Positions 25,289-34,630 of a stretch of DNA of 64,000 bases are shown one piece after another; within the stretch, counting starts at the first letter, position 1; every line of letters starts with the position of its first letter. This DNA comes from Neorhizobium galegae bv. officinalis. GTDB lineage: Bacteria > Pseudomonadota > Alphaproteobacteria > Rhizobiales > Rhizobiaceae. Both the position numbers and the translations under genes were made by a program. The stretch spans positions 186,001 through 250,000 of the forward strand of contig CCRI01000003.1 of assembly GCA_000985875.1 (NCBI GenBank), written 5' to 3'. Below the pieces are notes generated by a model. It was not told the origin of the DNA. It saw only the letters and a program-made list of their open reading frames with translations, and did no database searches.

Positions 25289-26806
25289 TTATCCGGCCAT
25301 TTTTGCCGGTATAGCGGCCATGTACTCCTCCAGATATTGTTTTTCCGTCTCAGTCAGCCGCAGGCCGTCTTTGGTTCTCCGCCACAGCACATCCTCCGCG
25401 CTCATGGCCCATTCACGGTCGGCAAGATATTTCACTTCAGCCTCGTAGAGGTCGCCACCGAAGTGGTGACCAAGGTCCTGCATCCTGGCCGCGCTGCCGA
25501 GAATCATCGCAGCGCGGGTTCCGTACCGGCGCACCAGGCGCCGCGCGTGCCTTTCCTCCAGAAACGGATAGCGGGCTTTCAGCTTTACCACTTCTTCCTC
25601 ATAACCCTGGGCGGCAAAATCGCCGCCGGGCAGATGGCTTTTCGCGGTCCAGGAATGTCCCTTTGCTCCGATCGCCTCGCCGATCTTCTCCAGCGCATGT
25701 TCCGAAAGACGGCGATAGGTAGTCAATTTGCCGCCGAAGACGTTGAGCAGAGGTGCACCCTGAGTGACATCGACCTTTAGCACATAATCGCGGGTTGCTT
25801 CCTGCGCCTTTGAAGCGCCGTCGTCGAAAAGCGGGCGAACTGCCGAATAGGTCCAGACGATGTCGGCCGGTCGCACCGGCTCGCGAAAATATTCGCTCGC
25901 TGCATTGCAGAGATAGGTTGTCTCCTCTTCGGAGATTTTCACATCCCTCGGATTGCCGGAATAGTCCCGGTCGGTCGTGCCGATAAGGGTGAAGTCGTTC
26001 TCGTAAGGGATCGCGAAGATGATGCGATTGTCCCGGTTCTGAAAGAAATAGGCGCGGGATCCCTCGAATTTCTTCTTTACGACGATATGGCTGCCCTGGA
26101 CAAGGCGCACATGGCGGGCGTCATTATTACCGAACGCCTCGCGGATCACCTGATCCACCCAGGGGCCGGCGGCATTCACAAGCATGCGGGCCTGATAGGT
26201 CTCGGTCCTGCCGGTGCTGGCGCCGACGGTCTCGATTGTCCAGAGACCGCCTTCCCGGCGGGCGGCAACCACTCGGGTCCGCGGCAGGATCAAGGCGCCG
26301 CGATCGGCGGCATCGCGCGCGTTCAGCACGACCATCCGCGCGTCGTCGACCCAGCCGTCGGAATATTCGAATGCCTTGGTAAAAAGCGGCTTCAGGGGCT
26401 TTCCTGCCGGGTCGCTGCGCATGTCGAGCACCGCGGTCGGCGGGAGCAGCTTTCGGCCGCCGAGATGATCATAGAGAAACAGGCCGAGGCGGATCAGCCA
26501 TGCGGGGCGAACCCCTCCCTTGTGGTAGGGCAGGACGAAACGCATCGGCCAGATGATGTGCGGTGCCATGGCCCAGAGGGTTTCGCGCTCCATCAGCGAT
26601 TCCCGCACGAGCCTGAATTCGTAATGTTCGAGATAGCGCAGGCCGCCGTGAATGAGTTTGGTGGCGCCGGAGGAAGTGCCCGAGGCAAAATCGTCCATCT
26701 CCGCTAGTGCGACCGAATAACCCCGGCCGGCCGCATCGCGTGCGATGCCGCAGCCGTTGATGCCGCCGCCGATCACGAAGATATCGTGGATTTTTTGACC
26801 CATCAT
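25289..26806 (-). CDS. glpD: Glycerol-3-phosphate dehydrogenase (FAD, respiratory)
   Basis: A 505-residue membrane-associated flavoenzyme that oxidises glycerol-3-phosphate to dihydroxyacetone phosphate and passes electrons to ubiquinone. The FAD-binding VIGGGINGCGIARDAAGRG, the GTSSGATKLIHGGLRYLE motif, and VFGGKLTTYR near the C-terminal domain are complete. Starts at 26806 and 26803 are both possible; GAGGG precedes them. A glycerol kinase gene is not in this window, although one is needed to feed this enzyme. First structural gene after glpR. Confidence 0.96.
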   Translation of the reverse strand: MMGQKIHDIFVIGGGINGCGIARDAAGRGYSVALAEMDDFASGTSSGATKLIHGGLRYLEHYEFRLVRESLMERETLWAMAPHIIWPMRFVLPYHKGGVRPAWLIRLGLFLYDHLGGRKLLPPTAVLDMRSDPAGKPLKPLFTKAFEYSDGWVDDARMVVLNARDAADRGALILPRTRVVAARREGGLWTIETVGASTGRTETYQARMLVNAAGPWVDQVIREAFGNNDARHVRLVQGSHIVVKKKFEGSRAYFFQNRDNRIIFAIPYENDFTLIGTTDRDYSGNPRDVKISEEETTYLCNAASEYFREPVRPADIVWTYSAVRPLFDDGASKAQEATRDYVLKVDVTQGAPLLNVFGGKLTTYRRLSEHALEKIGEAIGAKGHSWTAKSHLPGGDFAAQGYEEEVVKLKARYPFLEERHARRLVRRYGTRAAMILGSAARMQDLGHHFGGDLYEAEVKYLADREWAMSAEDVLWRRTKDGLRLTETEKQYLEEYMAAIPAKMAG

Positions 26807-26862
26807 TTCCCTCGCTGATCCGAAACGGCAGCAAGCCCCTAGGCATTGTGAACTTAAAACGG

Positions 26863-26895
26863 ATTAAATCGAAAATATTCCGAATGTCAAACGAA
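26863..26895 (-). promoter_or_regulatory. glpD promoter overlapped by three phased TTCG boxes
   Basis: On the minus strand TTGACA (26890-26885), a 16-bp spacer and TTTAAT (26868-26863) form a good sigma70 promoter before glpD. TTCG occurs three times at exact 11-bp intervals (26895-26892, 26884-26881, 26873-26870), covering the promoter. DeoR-type regulators such as GlpR bind direct repeats of this kind. Confidence 0.65.
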
Positions 26896-26904
26896 ACTGA
26901 AAGG

Positions 26905-27687
26905 CTAATGAACTTCAGCGTTCGTCTTCGAAGTCTCCACCAGCGCAACGCCGTTCTGCAGACAGATCTCCCGGATCGAAGGAGACGTGCAGTCGTCGGT
27001 GATAAAGGTCTGGACCTGGGAAATCTGGCCGATCCGCACGGGGGCGGTGCGCTCGAATTTTGTCGAGTCGGCGACCAGGATCACGTGCCTGGCATTGGCT
27101 ATGATCGCCTGGGCAACTTTCACTTCGCGGAAGTCATAATCGAGAAGAGCCCCATCCGGGTCGATCGCCGAAACGCCGATGATCGCGTAGTCGACCTTGA
27201 ACTGGCGGATGAAATCGACCGCGGCTTCACCGACAATCCCACCGTCCGATTGACGAACGACGCCACCGGCGATGACCACCTCAATTCCGTCGAGAATACG
27301 TAACCTATTGGCAACGTTTATATTATTGGTAATCACCATGAGTTCTCGGTGATTAACCAGCGCCTCGCTGACAGCTTCGGTGGTGGTGCCGATGTTGATG
27401 AGGAGCGAGGCATTGTCCGGAATGAGGTTGGCGGCGGCGACGCCGATCGCCTGTTTTTCCGCGGCGGCGATCTGCCTGCGCGCGTCATACCGGACATTCT
27501 CGTTGCTGCGGGGAAGAGTGGCGCCGCCATGGATCCGCGTGAGAATTTGCTTGTCGCACAGATCATTCAGGTCTTTGCGGATCGTTTGCGAGGTTACCGA
27601 GAACTTCGCCGCCAGGTCGTCGACGAGCACGCGCCCAGCCGACTTCGCAAGTTCGACGATCTTCGTCTGGCGGTCCGTGATGAACAC
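26905..27687 (-). CDS. glpR: DeoR-family regulator GlpR
   Basis: A 260-residue repressor. The N-terminal winged helix MFITDRQTKIVELAKSAGRV with VTSQTIRKDLNDLCDKQILTRIHGGA is the DeoR signature; the C-terminal domain has the phosphosugar-sensing fold with NIGTTTEAVSEAL and VIAGGVVR. The likely inducer is glycerol-3-phosphate. Translation begins at GTG 27687 after GGAGGGG. It is upstream of and codirectional with glpD, about 100 bp away, and probably represses the operon and itself. Confidence 0.93.
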   Translation of the reverse strand: MFITDRQTKIVELAKSAGRVLVDDLAAKFSVTSQTIRKDLNDLCDKQILTRIHGGATLPRSNENVRYDARRQIAAAEKQAIGVAAANLIPDNASLLINIGTTTEAVSEALVNHRELMVITNNINVANRLRILDGIEVVIAGGVVRQSDGGIVGEAAVDFIRQFKVDYAIIGVSAIDPDGALLDYDFREVKVAQAIIANARHVILVADSTKFERTAPVRIGQISQVQTFITDDCTSPSIREICLQNGVALVETSKTNAEVH

Positions 27688-27699
27688 TTCACCCCTCCG

Positions 27700-27725
27700 T
27701 TCGCTTTTTTTTCACTTTTAGCGAA
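27700..27725 (-). promoter_or_regulatory. Inverted repeat TTCGCT-N14-AGCGAA upstream of glpR
   Basis: The two 6-base arms flank an A/T tract just before the glpR ribosome binding site. TTCG is the same core as the phased boxes upstream of glpD, so autoregulation by GlpR is plausible. Confidence 0.4.
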
Positions 27726-27745
27726 AGCGCGCGTAAAGGCAAATG

Positions 27746-27771
27746 CCGGGCGTCGATTTTTCGACGCCCGG
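27746..27771 (-). terminator. Hairpin after the aldo/keto reductase gene
   Basis: CCGGGCGTCGA and TCGACGCCCGG form a perfect 11-bp stem with a 4-base loop, 20 bp past the reductase stop; T tract is weak. Confidence 0.55.
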
Positions 27772-27791
27772 TGGGACCGTGCCGGGCCTAT

Positions 27792-28670
27792 TCAGGCGGA
27801 GCGGATGCCGGCGACGCCTTCCAACTCGGTCATCACGGCGTCCGACAGCTGCAGTTCCGCTGCGGCGAGGTTTTCACGCAGGTGGGCCACGGACGAGGTT
27901 CCCGGAATGAGGAGAATGTTCGGTGCGCGACGCAGCAGCCAGGCAAGTGCAACCTGCATCGGCGTGGCATCCAGGCGCTGGGCAACCTCCGACAGCGTTG
28001 ACGACTGCAGCGGACTGAAGCCGCCGAGCGGGAAGAACGGCACATAGGCGATGCCATCGCGGGCGAGATCGTCGATCATGGCATCGTCTTGCCGGTGAGC
28101 GAGATTGTACTGGTTCTGCACGCAGACGATCTTGGCGATCCGCTTACCCTCGGCAACCTGTGCCGGCGTGACGTTGCTGAGCCCGATGTGGCGGACCAGG
28201 CCCTTGCGCTGCAGCTCCGCCAGAGCCGTCAGAGGCTCTTCGATCGAGCCTTCGGCCGGGCCGTGGACATCGAACATGATACGCAGATTGACGACGTCCA
28301 GGGTGTCGAGGTCCAGGTTGCGCAGGTTGTCGTGCACAGCCTGCCCCAGTTGTTCGGCCGAAAATGCCGGGTTCCATGAACCGTCAGCGCCGCGCATGGC
28401 GCCGATCTTGGTCACGATCACCAGATCGTCGGGGTAGGGATGAAGTGCTTCGCGGATGATCTGGTTGGTCACGTGCGGACCATAAAAGTCGCTGGTGTCG
28501 ATATGATTGACGCCAGCCTCGACCGCTTCGCGCAGTACCGCCACTGCCGCATCGCGGTCCTTCGGCGGGCCGAAGACGCCCTTGCCCGCAAGCTGCATGG
28601 CGCCGTAGCCGAGCCGATTCACGTTGCGGTCGCCGAGGATGAATGTACCTGCCTGGTCTGAATTCGACAT
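27792..28670 (-). CDS. Aldo/keto reductase
   Basis: A 292-residue NADP-dependent oxidoreductase of the AKR fold. The catalytic tetrad is seen as Asp and Tyr in HIDTSDFYG, Lys in IVTKIG, and a His-equivalent position at the VVNLRIMFDV strand, where the usual His is not obvious. The family closing motif IPGTSSVAHLRENLAA is present. The ATG at 28670 follows AAGGAGAG. It is divergent from the LysR-type gene that starts 95 bp away, which probably controls it. Substrate unknown. Confidence 0.88.
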   Translation of the reverse strand: MSNSDQAGTFILGDRNVNRLGYGAMQLAGKGVFGPPKDRDAAVAVLREAVEAGVNHIDTSDFYGPHVTNQIIREALHPYPDDLVIVTKIGAMRGADGSWNPAFSAEQLGQAVHDNLRNLDLDTLDVVNLRIMFDVHGPAEGSIEEPLTALAELQRKGLVRHIGLSNVTPAQVAEGKRIAKIVCVQNQYNLAHRQDDAMIDDLARDGIAYVPFFPLGGFSPLQSSTLSEVAQRLDATPMQVALAWLLRRAPNILLIPGTSSVAHLRENLAAAELQLSDAVMTELEGVAGIRSA

Positions 28671-28765
28671 GGGATCTCTCCTTTTCAAGATGACGTGGAT
28701 ATAGACCTTGAGCGGCCGCACGAAAATCGGCTACAATCGGTACGGGTCGTGCGGGATTTCGAACA

Positions 28766-29671
28766 ATGAAGATCGATCTGGGTGATCTGAACGCCTTTGT
28801 GGCAGTGGCGCGTGCCGGCGGTTTCCGCGAGGGTGCGCGGACCACAGGCGGCAGCGCATCAGGATTGAGCGAGGCGGTGCGGCGTGTCGAGGCGCAACTC
28901 GGTGTCAGGCTTCTCAACCGCTCGACACGCAGCGTTGTGCCGACGGAAGCAGGCGCCGGTCTGTTGGCCCGGTTGACCCCAGCGCTCACCGAGGTCGACG
29001 CTGCACTCGACGTGGTCAACAGGTTCCGCGACAAACCTGCGGGTGTTCTCCGTCTCAATGTACCGGTCAGCGCCGCGCGTCTGGTGCTCCCGGCGATCGT
29101 CCCGCGCTTCCTCGCAGCCTATCCCGACATACGGCTCGAAATCGTCGCCGATGACAGCTTCGTCGACGTGCTGGCAGCGGGATGCGACGCCGGAATCCGC
29201 TATGACGAGCGGCTGGAACAGGACATGATCGCGGTTCCGATCGGTCCGCGCCTGCAGCGCTTCGCGGCAGCGGCATCCCCTGCCTACCTCGATCGCCATG
29301 GCCGCCCCGATCATCCGCGCGACCTGCTTGGCCACGCCTGTATTCGCGGGCGTTTCACAAGCGGCGCGATGATGCTCTGGGAATTCGAACGGAACGGCGA
29401 GGTGGTGCGGATCGATTCGACGGGGCCTCTGATCGTCCAGATAGGTGCGGCAACCGATCTTGCCGTCGAAGCAGCGATTGCCGGCACCGGCATCATGTTG
29501 CTGTTCGAGGACTGGTTGCGGCCCTATCTCGACAGTGGCTCTCTCGAACCGGTGCTCGAGCCATGGTGGCAGCAATTTTCCGGCCCGTTTCTCTATTATC
29601 CCGGCCGGCGGCTCGTACCTGCGCCGCTGCGGGCCTTCATCGATTTCATCAAGGCGTCGAACCAATCGTGA
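28766..29671 (+). CDS. LysR-family transcriptional regulator
   Basis: A 301-residue LysR-type regulator. The N-terminal helix-turn-helix spans MKIDLGDLNAFVAVARAGGF to RVEAQLGVRLLNRSTRSVVPTEAG; the rest is a periplasmic-binding-like effector domain (about 90-295). It belongs to the large subgroup with a divergent oxidoreductase gene, here the aldo/keto reductase. The shared 95-bp gap should contain its T-N11-A operator. Confidence 0.92.
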   Translation: MKIDLGDLNAFVAVARAGGFREGARTTGGSASGLSEAVRRVEAQLGVRLLNRSTRSVVPTEAGAGLLARLTPALTEVDAALDVVNRFRDKPAGVLRLNVPVSAARLVLPAIVPRFLAAYPDIRLEIVADDSFVDVLAAGCDAGIRYDERLEQDMIAVPIGPRLQRFAAAASPAYLDRHGRPDHPRDLLGHACIRGRFTSGAMMLWEFERNGEVVRIDSTGPLIVQIGAATDLAVEAAIAGTGIMLLFEDWLRPYLDSGSLEPVLEPWWQQFSGPFLYYPGRRLVPAPLRAFIDFIKASNQS

Positions 29672-29803
29672 GAGCGCGAAGCGGCCCTCGTGTGGATCGA
29701 GGGGCGCGCCATGTCGGACGTCCGATAGTGGCAGCCGGCCTTCGGCGGTCCCGGCCGGAACCACGTTCCGGATGGGGCGTTCAGGAGGAGCGCGGAGCAT
29801 GAC

Positions 29804-30379
29804 ATGGCTGGCAACTGGATCCATCTTTGCATCGACATGCAGCGGATCTTCGCTGAAGACACTCCTTGGCATGTCTCTTGGATGCGCCAAGTATCGCCAT
29901 CGATCGAGGAGCTTTGCGGCCGCCACCCGGAGAAGACGATCTTTACGAGGTTCGTCACGCCGTCCCGGCCCGAAGCGATGGAGGGGATGTGGCGGGTGTA
30001 CTATGAAAAGTGGCGGATGATGACAGGCGAGCATCTCGATCCGGGCCTTGTCGATCTGATCCCTTCCTTGAAAGCGCTTGTGCCTCCAGCGCGCATATTC
30101 GACAAGATGACTTATTCTCCCTGGGTCAGCGGAGGGCTGCACAGAATGCTCTTGAAGGAGGGTATCGAAACCGTCGTCCTGACCGGCGGTGAGACCGACG
30201 TTTGTGTCCTGTCCACAGCGCTTGGCGCCATCGATCTTGGATACCATGTAATCGTGCTGAGGGATGCCGTCTGCAGCGGAGCGGATGACACACATGACGC
30301 GTCGCTCGAACTTCTGGGAGAGCGCTTTTCCGTTCAGCTCCACCTCGCAACCACCGAAGAATTCCTGCAAGGCCTCTAG
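29804..30379 (+). CDS. Isochorismatase-like cysteine hydrolase
   Basis: A 191-residue protein with the complete cysteine hydrolase triad: Asp11 (CIDMQRIF), Lys in DKMTYSPW, and Cys in ETDVCVLSTALGAIDLGY. Members hydrolyse amides (nicotinamidase, carbamoylsarcosine amidase type) or isochorismate. A cis-peptide motif before the cysteine (TGGETDVC) is seen. No partner genes nearby show the substrate. The start at 29804 gives the normal beginning of the first strand. Confidence 0.85.
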   Translation: MAGNWIHLCIDMQRIFAEDTPWHVSWMRQVSPSIEELCGRHPEKTIFTRFVTPSRPEAMEGMWRVYYEKWRMMTGEHLDPGLVDLIPSLKALVPPARIFDKMTYSPWVSGGLHRMLLKEGIETVVLTGGETDVCVLSTALGAIDLGYHVIVLRDAVCSGADDTHDASLELLGERFSVQLHLATTEEFLQGL

Positions 30380-30568
30380 AAAGCCCGTCCGCTCGGCGGA
30401 AGTCTCGGCCTGCCTGATTTCCAGGCCAGAGAGCCCCGTTTGACGTTGCGAGACAACGCGCTCTGCACCGTTTTGCTGCTCCGGATTTCGATGTCCCTGC
30501 CGACATATTAACGAGTCGTTGACCACATACTTTAGTGATTTTTAATATTCGCACATGCTAGTGGATGC

Positions 30569-32758
30569 GTGCAGCGCAATGCGGACATGACGTCTTCTGC
30601 GGCCTTGGGCAAATCAATAAAGCTGGGATCTGTCATGCTCGCACGCCGACCGAAGGAGAGCCGTGAAGGCTACTCTGTTTTCATCGCCACCTCGCTGCTC
30701 CTTTTTGTCGCCATGATCCTGGGTGGAATAGGTGCTCATGTGGTCGATCGCATGCGCAGTTCTGCCAATGCGCTCGACGACAACAGAGCCATTCTGGCGG
30801 CAGAAGCGGCCGTTTCATCGTTCAAGGAGAAGCTTGCCGCGACCGTACGGGACAACGCCGTCTGGGATGAGGCCTACGAGGCGATAACGCGAGGGGATCG
30901 CGAAGGTTGGGTTTATGAGAATTGGGGCAAGACCAGCGAGGACTACGCGCTCTATGATGGGATAGTGCTGACGGCGCCAGCAGGCGGCAACAGCATCGCG
31001 TACCTCAAAGCCGATATAATCGACCCGACCGAATATCTCGGTGCGAAATTTCCGGGGCAGACGGAAGCCGCGGCTCGGCCCGGCATCGACCCCATCGTCA
31101 ATTTTTTCAAAAACGGCAATGATATCATCGCGGTGGCGTCGGAGGCGGTTCAGCCGTTTGGGTCACACGTCCAGGATCAAACCTACTACGTCCTCAGCTT
31201 CTTCAAGACTCTGACTTCTGATGTCGTGGCCCAGATGGCCAAGGAACATCAGCTGCCGGAGCTCCACATAACCGACCGTCCGGCGGGCGATCTTCTGAAT
31301 TTTCCGCTCATGGATGCGGATAGAATTGAGATCGCGCGTTTGGCTTGGCCAAGCGCCGCTCCGGGAAACACGATTTTTGACGAGGCGCGCCCCTTTATCG
31401 CCGCGGCCATAGCAATCCTCGGCGTTTACCTGGTTGGTGTCCTGTTTGCAGGCTGGTCAGAAACGCGGCGCCTGAGGAACCTGGCGGATCGCGCCCGACA
31501 TGAAGCCACGCACGACAGCCTCAGCGGCCTCTTGAACAGGCTCGGCCTGATCGAGGGACTGGCCCGGTTGATGCAGGCTGACAAGAGCCAGGTGCTGGTT
31601 TTGCACCTCATCGATCTCGACGGCTTCAAGGCAGTCAACGATGCGTGGGGGCATGCGATTGGGGATCAGCTGATCAGGCTGGTAGCAGAAGCCCTGCGCG
31701 ACATCCATGGAGACATAGTCGGTGTCGCCCGATTGGGCGGTGATGAATTCGCTCTGGTTCAGCGCGGCTCCGCGAACGTCGCCGAATTTGACAATCAAGT
31801 TCTTGAACGCCTCAAAAGGCCGTTTCTCATCGAAGGCCGCACGATCGAAATTGGCGCAAGCATCGGTGTTGCCTGCCGTGACGACGCAGGGAGTGCTCAC
31901 GAACTTCTTCGTCGGGCGGATATGGCCCTTTATGAAGCGAAGGAATTGGGCAGGGGATGCACGGTCACCTATCATCCGGATCTTGACCGCCAGCGCGAGA
32001 AGATTGCGGCTTTGGAAAGCGAGCTTCGGCGCGCCCTCCAGAATGACGAGATCCAGCCGGTCTTTCAGCCTCTGGCTTCGGCGGCCTCGGGCGACATCAC
32101 CGGCGTGGAGGCGTTGGCTAGGTGGAGACGCGCCGAGGGAGCAATCGGCCCGGACGCGTTCATACCTCTGGCGGAAAAATGTGGATTGATCGACACCCTG
32201 GGCCTCCAGATGCTTCGGAAGTCCATCGTGGCATCCCGGGCGTGGTCTCCGCTCTCCCTGTCCGTCAATGTTTCTCCGATCCAGCTATGCAACCCCAATT
32301 TTGCCGGGGATGTGCTCGCCGTCTTGAAAGAGGACGATTTTGATCCTTCGCGACTGACACTGGAGATCACCGAAGCGGTGCTGATGTCGAATCCTGAACA
32401 GGCGCGACGGTCCATCACCGCCCTGAAATCGGCAGGCATCCGCTTTGCTCTTGATGATTTTGGCGCCGGTTATGCCAGTATCGGCACGCTTCGTGAGTTC
32501 GGCTTCGACCGGATGAAGATCGATCGTTCCCTGGTTCAGGCGATAGATGACGGCAGCACCGGCCGGAGCGTCCTGGCGGCCACGATCGCGTTGGCTCAGG
32601 CCTTCGGGATTCCAGTCACGGCCGAAGGCATTGAATCCGTCGATCAAGCGGACGTCCTCCGAATTGCCGGTTGCGATCAGCTGCAGGGCTACCTGGTAGG
32701 CAAGCCCATGGCGCGCGACGAGCTTGCATCCTGGCTAGCTTCATCGATCGCCGCGTGA
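30569..32758 (+). CDS. Membrane c-di-GMP enzyme: CHASE4-GGDEF-EAL
   Basis: A 729-residue protein. Two membrane segments (about 37-60 and 273-293) flank a periplasmic CHASE4 domain, recognised by DNAVWDEAYEA and SEDYALYDGIVL. The GGDEF domain has the intact RLGGDEFAL active site. The EAL domain has GVEALARW, NVSPIQL, LEITEAVL, DDFGAGYAS, KIDRSL and TAEGIES, so every catalytic element is present. It may therefore both make and break c-di-GMP in response to an extracellular signal. GTG 30569 is the first start; ATG at 30587 or 30635 are possible. It may influence the nearby cellulose synthase, which has a PilZ domain. Confidence 0.92.
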   Translation: MQRNADMTSSAALGKSIKLGSVMLARRPKESREGYSVFIATSLLLFVAMILGGIGAHVVDRMRSSANALDDNRAILAAEAAVSSFKEKLAATVRDNAVWDEAYEAITRGDREGWVYENWGKTSEDYALYDGIVLTAPAGGNSIAYLKADIIDPTEYLGAKFPGQTEAAARPGIDPIVNFFKNGNDIIAVASEAVQPFGSHVQDQTYYVLSFFKTLTSDVVAQMAKEHQLPELHITDRPAGDLLNFPLMDADRIEIARLAWPSAAPGNTIFDEARPFIAAAIAILGVYLVGVLFAGWSETRRLRNLADRARHEATHDSLSGLLNRLGLIEGLARLMQADKSQVLVLHLIDLDGFKAVNDAWGHAIGDQLIRLVAEALRDIHGDIVGVARLGGDEFALVQRGSANVAEFDNQVLERLKRPFLIEGRTIEIGASIGVACRDDAGSAHELLRRADMALYEAKELGRGCTVTYHPDLDRQREKIAALESELRRALQNDEIQPVFQPLASAASGDITGVEALARWRRAEGAIGPDAFIPLAEKCGLIDTLGLQMLRKSIVASRAWSPLSLSVNVSPIQLCNPNFAGDVLAVLKEDDFDPSRLTLEITEAVLMSNPEQARRSITALKSAGIRFALDDFGAGYASIGTLREFGFDRMKIDRSLVQAIDDGSTGRSVLAATIALAQAFGIPVTAEGIESVDQADVLRIAGCDQLQGYLVGKPMARDELASWLASSIAA

Positions 32759-32782
32759 AGGTCCGCTTGTGACAGCGCCGGC

Positions 32783-34405
32783 CTAAGCCGAATGCTGATG
32801 TCTGACCTCGTCGAAGGGCAGATCCACCGTGAAGGTCGTGCCCTTGCCCAGAAGGCTCTGGACCGCGATCGAGCCGCCGTGCAATTCCACGATTTCCTTG
32901 ACGATATTGAGACCGATCCCCGTTCCCGCGATACCGGTGGCGCTGCGGGCGCGAAAGTAGGGCTCGAACAGCTTCGGCAGGTCATCTGCATCCATGCCGA
33001 TCCCGGAATCGCTGACGCTGACCAGAACCCGCTGGCCGTCCTTCCATCCGCTGACACGGATTTTGGAACCGGCAGGCGAATATTTCACGGCGTTTGACAA
33101 CAGATTGGAAAATACCCGCTCTATTGCGGCCCCGTCGATCATCTGCAGAGCCGGAAGCGCTTCGAGATCATGGCTGATCGTGTGGCTCTTGCTGATCTCG
33201 GCTCGGCTTGCGATGCAGTGGCGGAGAATAGAGCCGAGCGAACCGGCTTCCTTGTTGATCGCAATGGTCCCCGTCTCCAGCCGGCCGGCGGCGAGGATGC
33301 TTTCCATCAGCTCGACCATGCGGGCGACCGCGCCCTTGATCTGCAGAGCCTTGCCTTCCAGGAACTGGGGAGTCGCGGCTGCCTTCGTGCGCGTCAGCCG
33401 CTGGGCCGCTCCGTCGATCACCGCCAGAGGCGTCCGGAACTCGTGCGAGATCATTCCGACGAAGCGGCGCTGCAGTGCATTGATACCCCGTTCATGCTGG
33501 AGAAGGCGGTCCAGCTCGATGTTCTTTTCCTGAACTTCCGCCGTCCTGGCCAGAACCACCTTTTCGAGCTCGTCCCGGTGCTGGCGCAGTCTACGTTCAC
33601 TGGACTGGAGCGCCTTGAGAGCGATCTGGCGGTCGTGCACGTCCTCAAGGAGACCATACCAGCGTACGACCATCCCGTTGGCATCGAGCCGAGGTGCCGC
33701 ACGGTTCCGATACCACCGATACCGCCCTTTCGCTGTTCCGATCCTGTAGATCATGTCGAATGGAGCACCGGTCTTGACCGCGGTCTCCCATCTCGCGACC
33801 ACCTCGGGCAGGTCTTTCGCGTGCAAAGTCTTTTCCCAGCCGCGCCCAAGCGCTTCGCCGATGTCCCGTCCGGAAGCGTTCTGCCAGCCTGGGCCGACTT
33901 CGATGACATTCCCTTCTGCGTCGGCCAACCACGGTATTTGCGGATGCAGTTCAACGAGGGAGCGATAGTGTTCCTCACTGGCCCGCAGGACCTGTTCGGC
34001 ATGACGGAGCTTGGTAATGTCGGAAATGACGACAACGACGACCGGTTTCTTTCCACCGGGCACTGGTACGAACGACCGCCGTTTGTGCGTGAAAAGCGTC
34101 CGGGTCGAACCGTCCGGCCCGGTGACCTCCTCCTCGAACCGCCGTTCTTCGCCGGTGGCCAGCACCCCCGCATCCACCTTCTGGATTCGATCGGCTTCGT
34201 CCGCAGGCAAGAAGTCGTGGTCTGTGTGGCCAAGCACGTCTTCGAGGTTCACGCCGAACATCTCGCATGCCTTGCTGTTGAGGAACAGGAAACGCGACTC
34301 TCCGTCCTTGATGATCGTAGGTCCCGGAGCGTCCTCGAACAGGTCTTGCAGAAGTTCGCGGTGAGATGTTTGCAGATCAGATCCGATGACGGAGCAATGG
34401 TTCAT
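32783..34405 (-). CDS. PAS-domain sensor histidine kinase
   Basis: A 540-residue kinase without membrane segments, so probably cytosolic. Two PAS domains (about 16-137 and 145-265) are followed by a coiled-coil, the HisKA site VGMISHEFRTPLAVIDGAAQRL, and an ATPase domain with FSNLLSNAVKYS, VSDSGIGMD and GTGIGLNIVKEIVELHGG. No response regulator is adjacent, so its partner is unknown. It is convergent with the GGDEF-EAL gene. Confidence 0.92.
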   Translation of the reverse strand: MNHCSVIGSDLQTSHRELLQDLFEDAPGPTIIKDGESRFLFLNSKACEMFGVNLEDVLGHTDHDFLPADEADRIQKVDAGVLATGEERRFEEEVTGPDGSTRTLFTHKRRSFVPVPGGKKPVVVVVISDITKLRHAEQVLRASEEHYRSLVELHPQIPWLADAEGNVIEVGPGWQNASGRDIGEALGRGWEKTLHAKDLPEVVARWETAVKTGAPFDMIYRIGTAKGRYRWYRNRAAPRLDANGMVVRWYGLLEDVHDRQIALKALQSSERRLRQHRDELEKVVLARTAEVQEKNIELDRLLQHERGINALQRRFVGMISHEFRTPLAVIDGAAQRLTRTKAAATPQFLEGKALQIKGAVARMVELMESILAAGRLETGTIAINKEAGSLGSILRHCIASRAEISKSHTISHDLEALPALQMIDGAAIERVFSNLLSNAVKYSPAGSKIRVSGWKDGQRVLVSVSDSGIGMDADDLPKLFEPYFRARSATGIAGTGIGLNIVKEIVELHGGSIAVQSLLGKGTTFTVDLPFDEVRHQHSA

Positions 34406-34630
34406 TCGCAGGCGTCCAGTTACGCGCGTAAATTGATCGATGCCTAATGTACACTCAGAGCGTTACCGAATGCTGAAACCGGACGGTGGTGCTTTAGGCA
34501 GCGAGGCGCGTCCGTCAGCGGGCCGGCGGGCCGCTTCTTCCAGTGAGCCTGATGGGTATTTCGTGGCCGCATCACGCTATGCGGCGCTTTTCAAGGCATG
34601 CCCGGCGACCGCTGCGGACGTGCCCGGCAA

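Noticed and set aside
29672..29803. Possible leader peptide or RNA before the cysteine hydrolase
   Set aside because: Only short GC-rich inverted repeats were found, without a consistent structure or frame.
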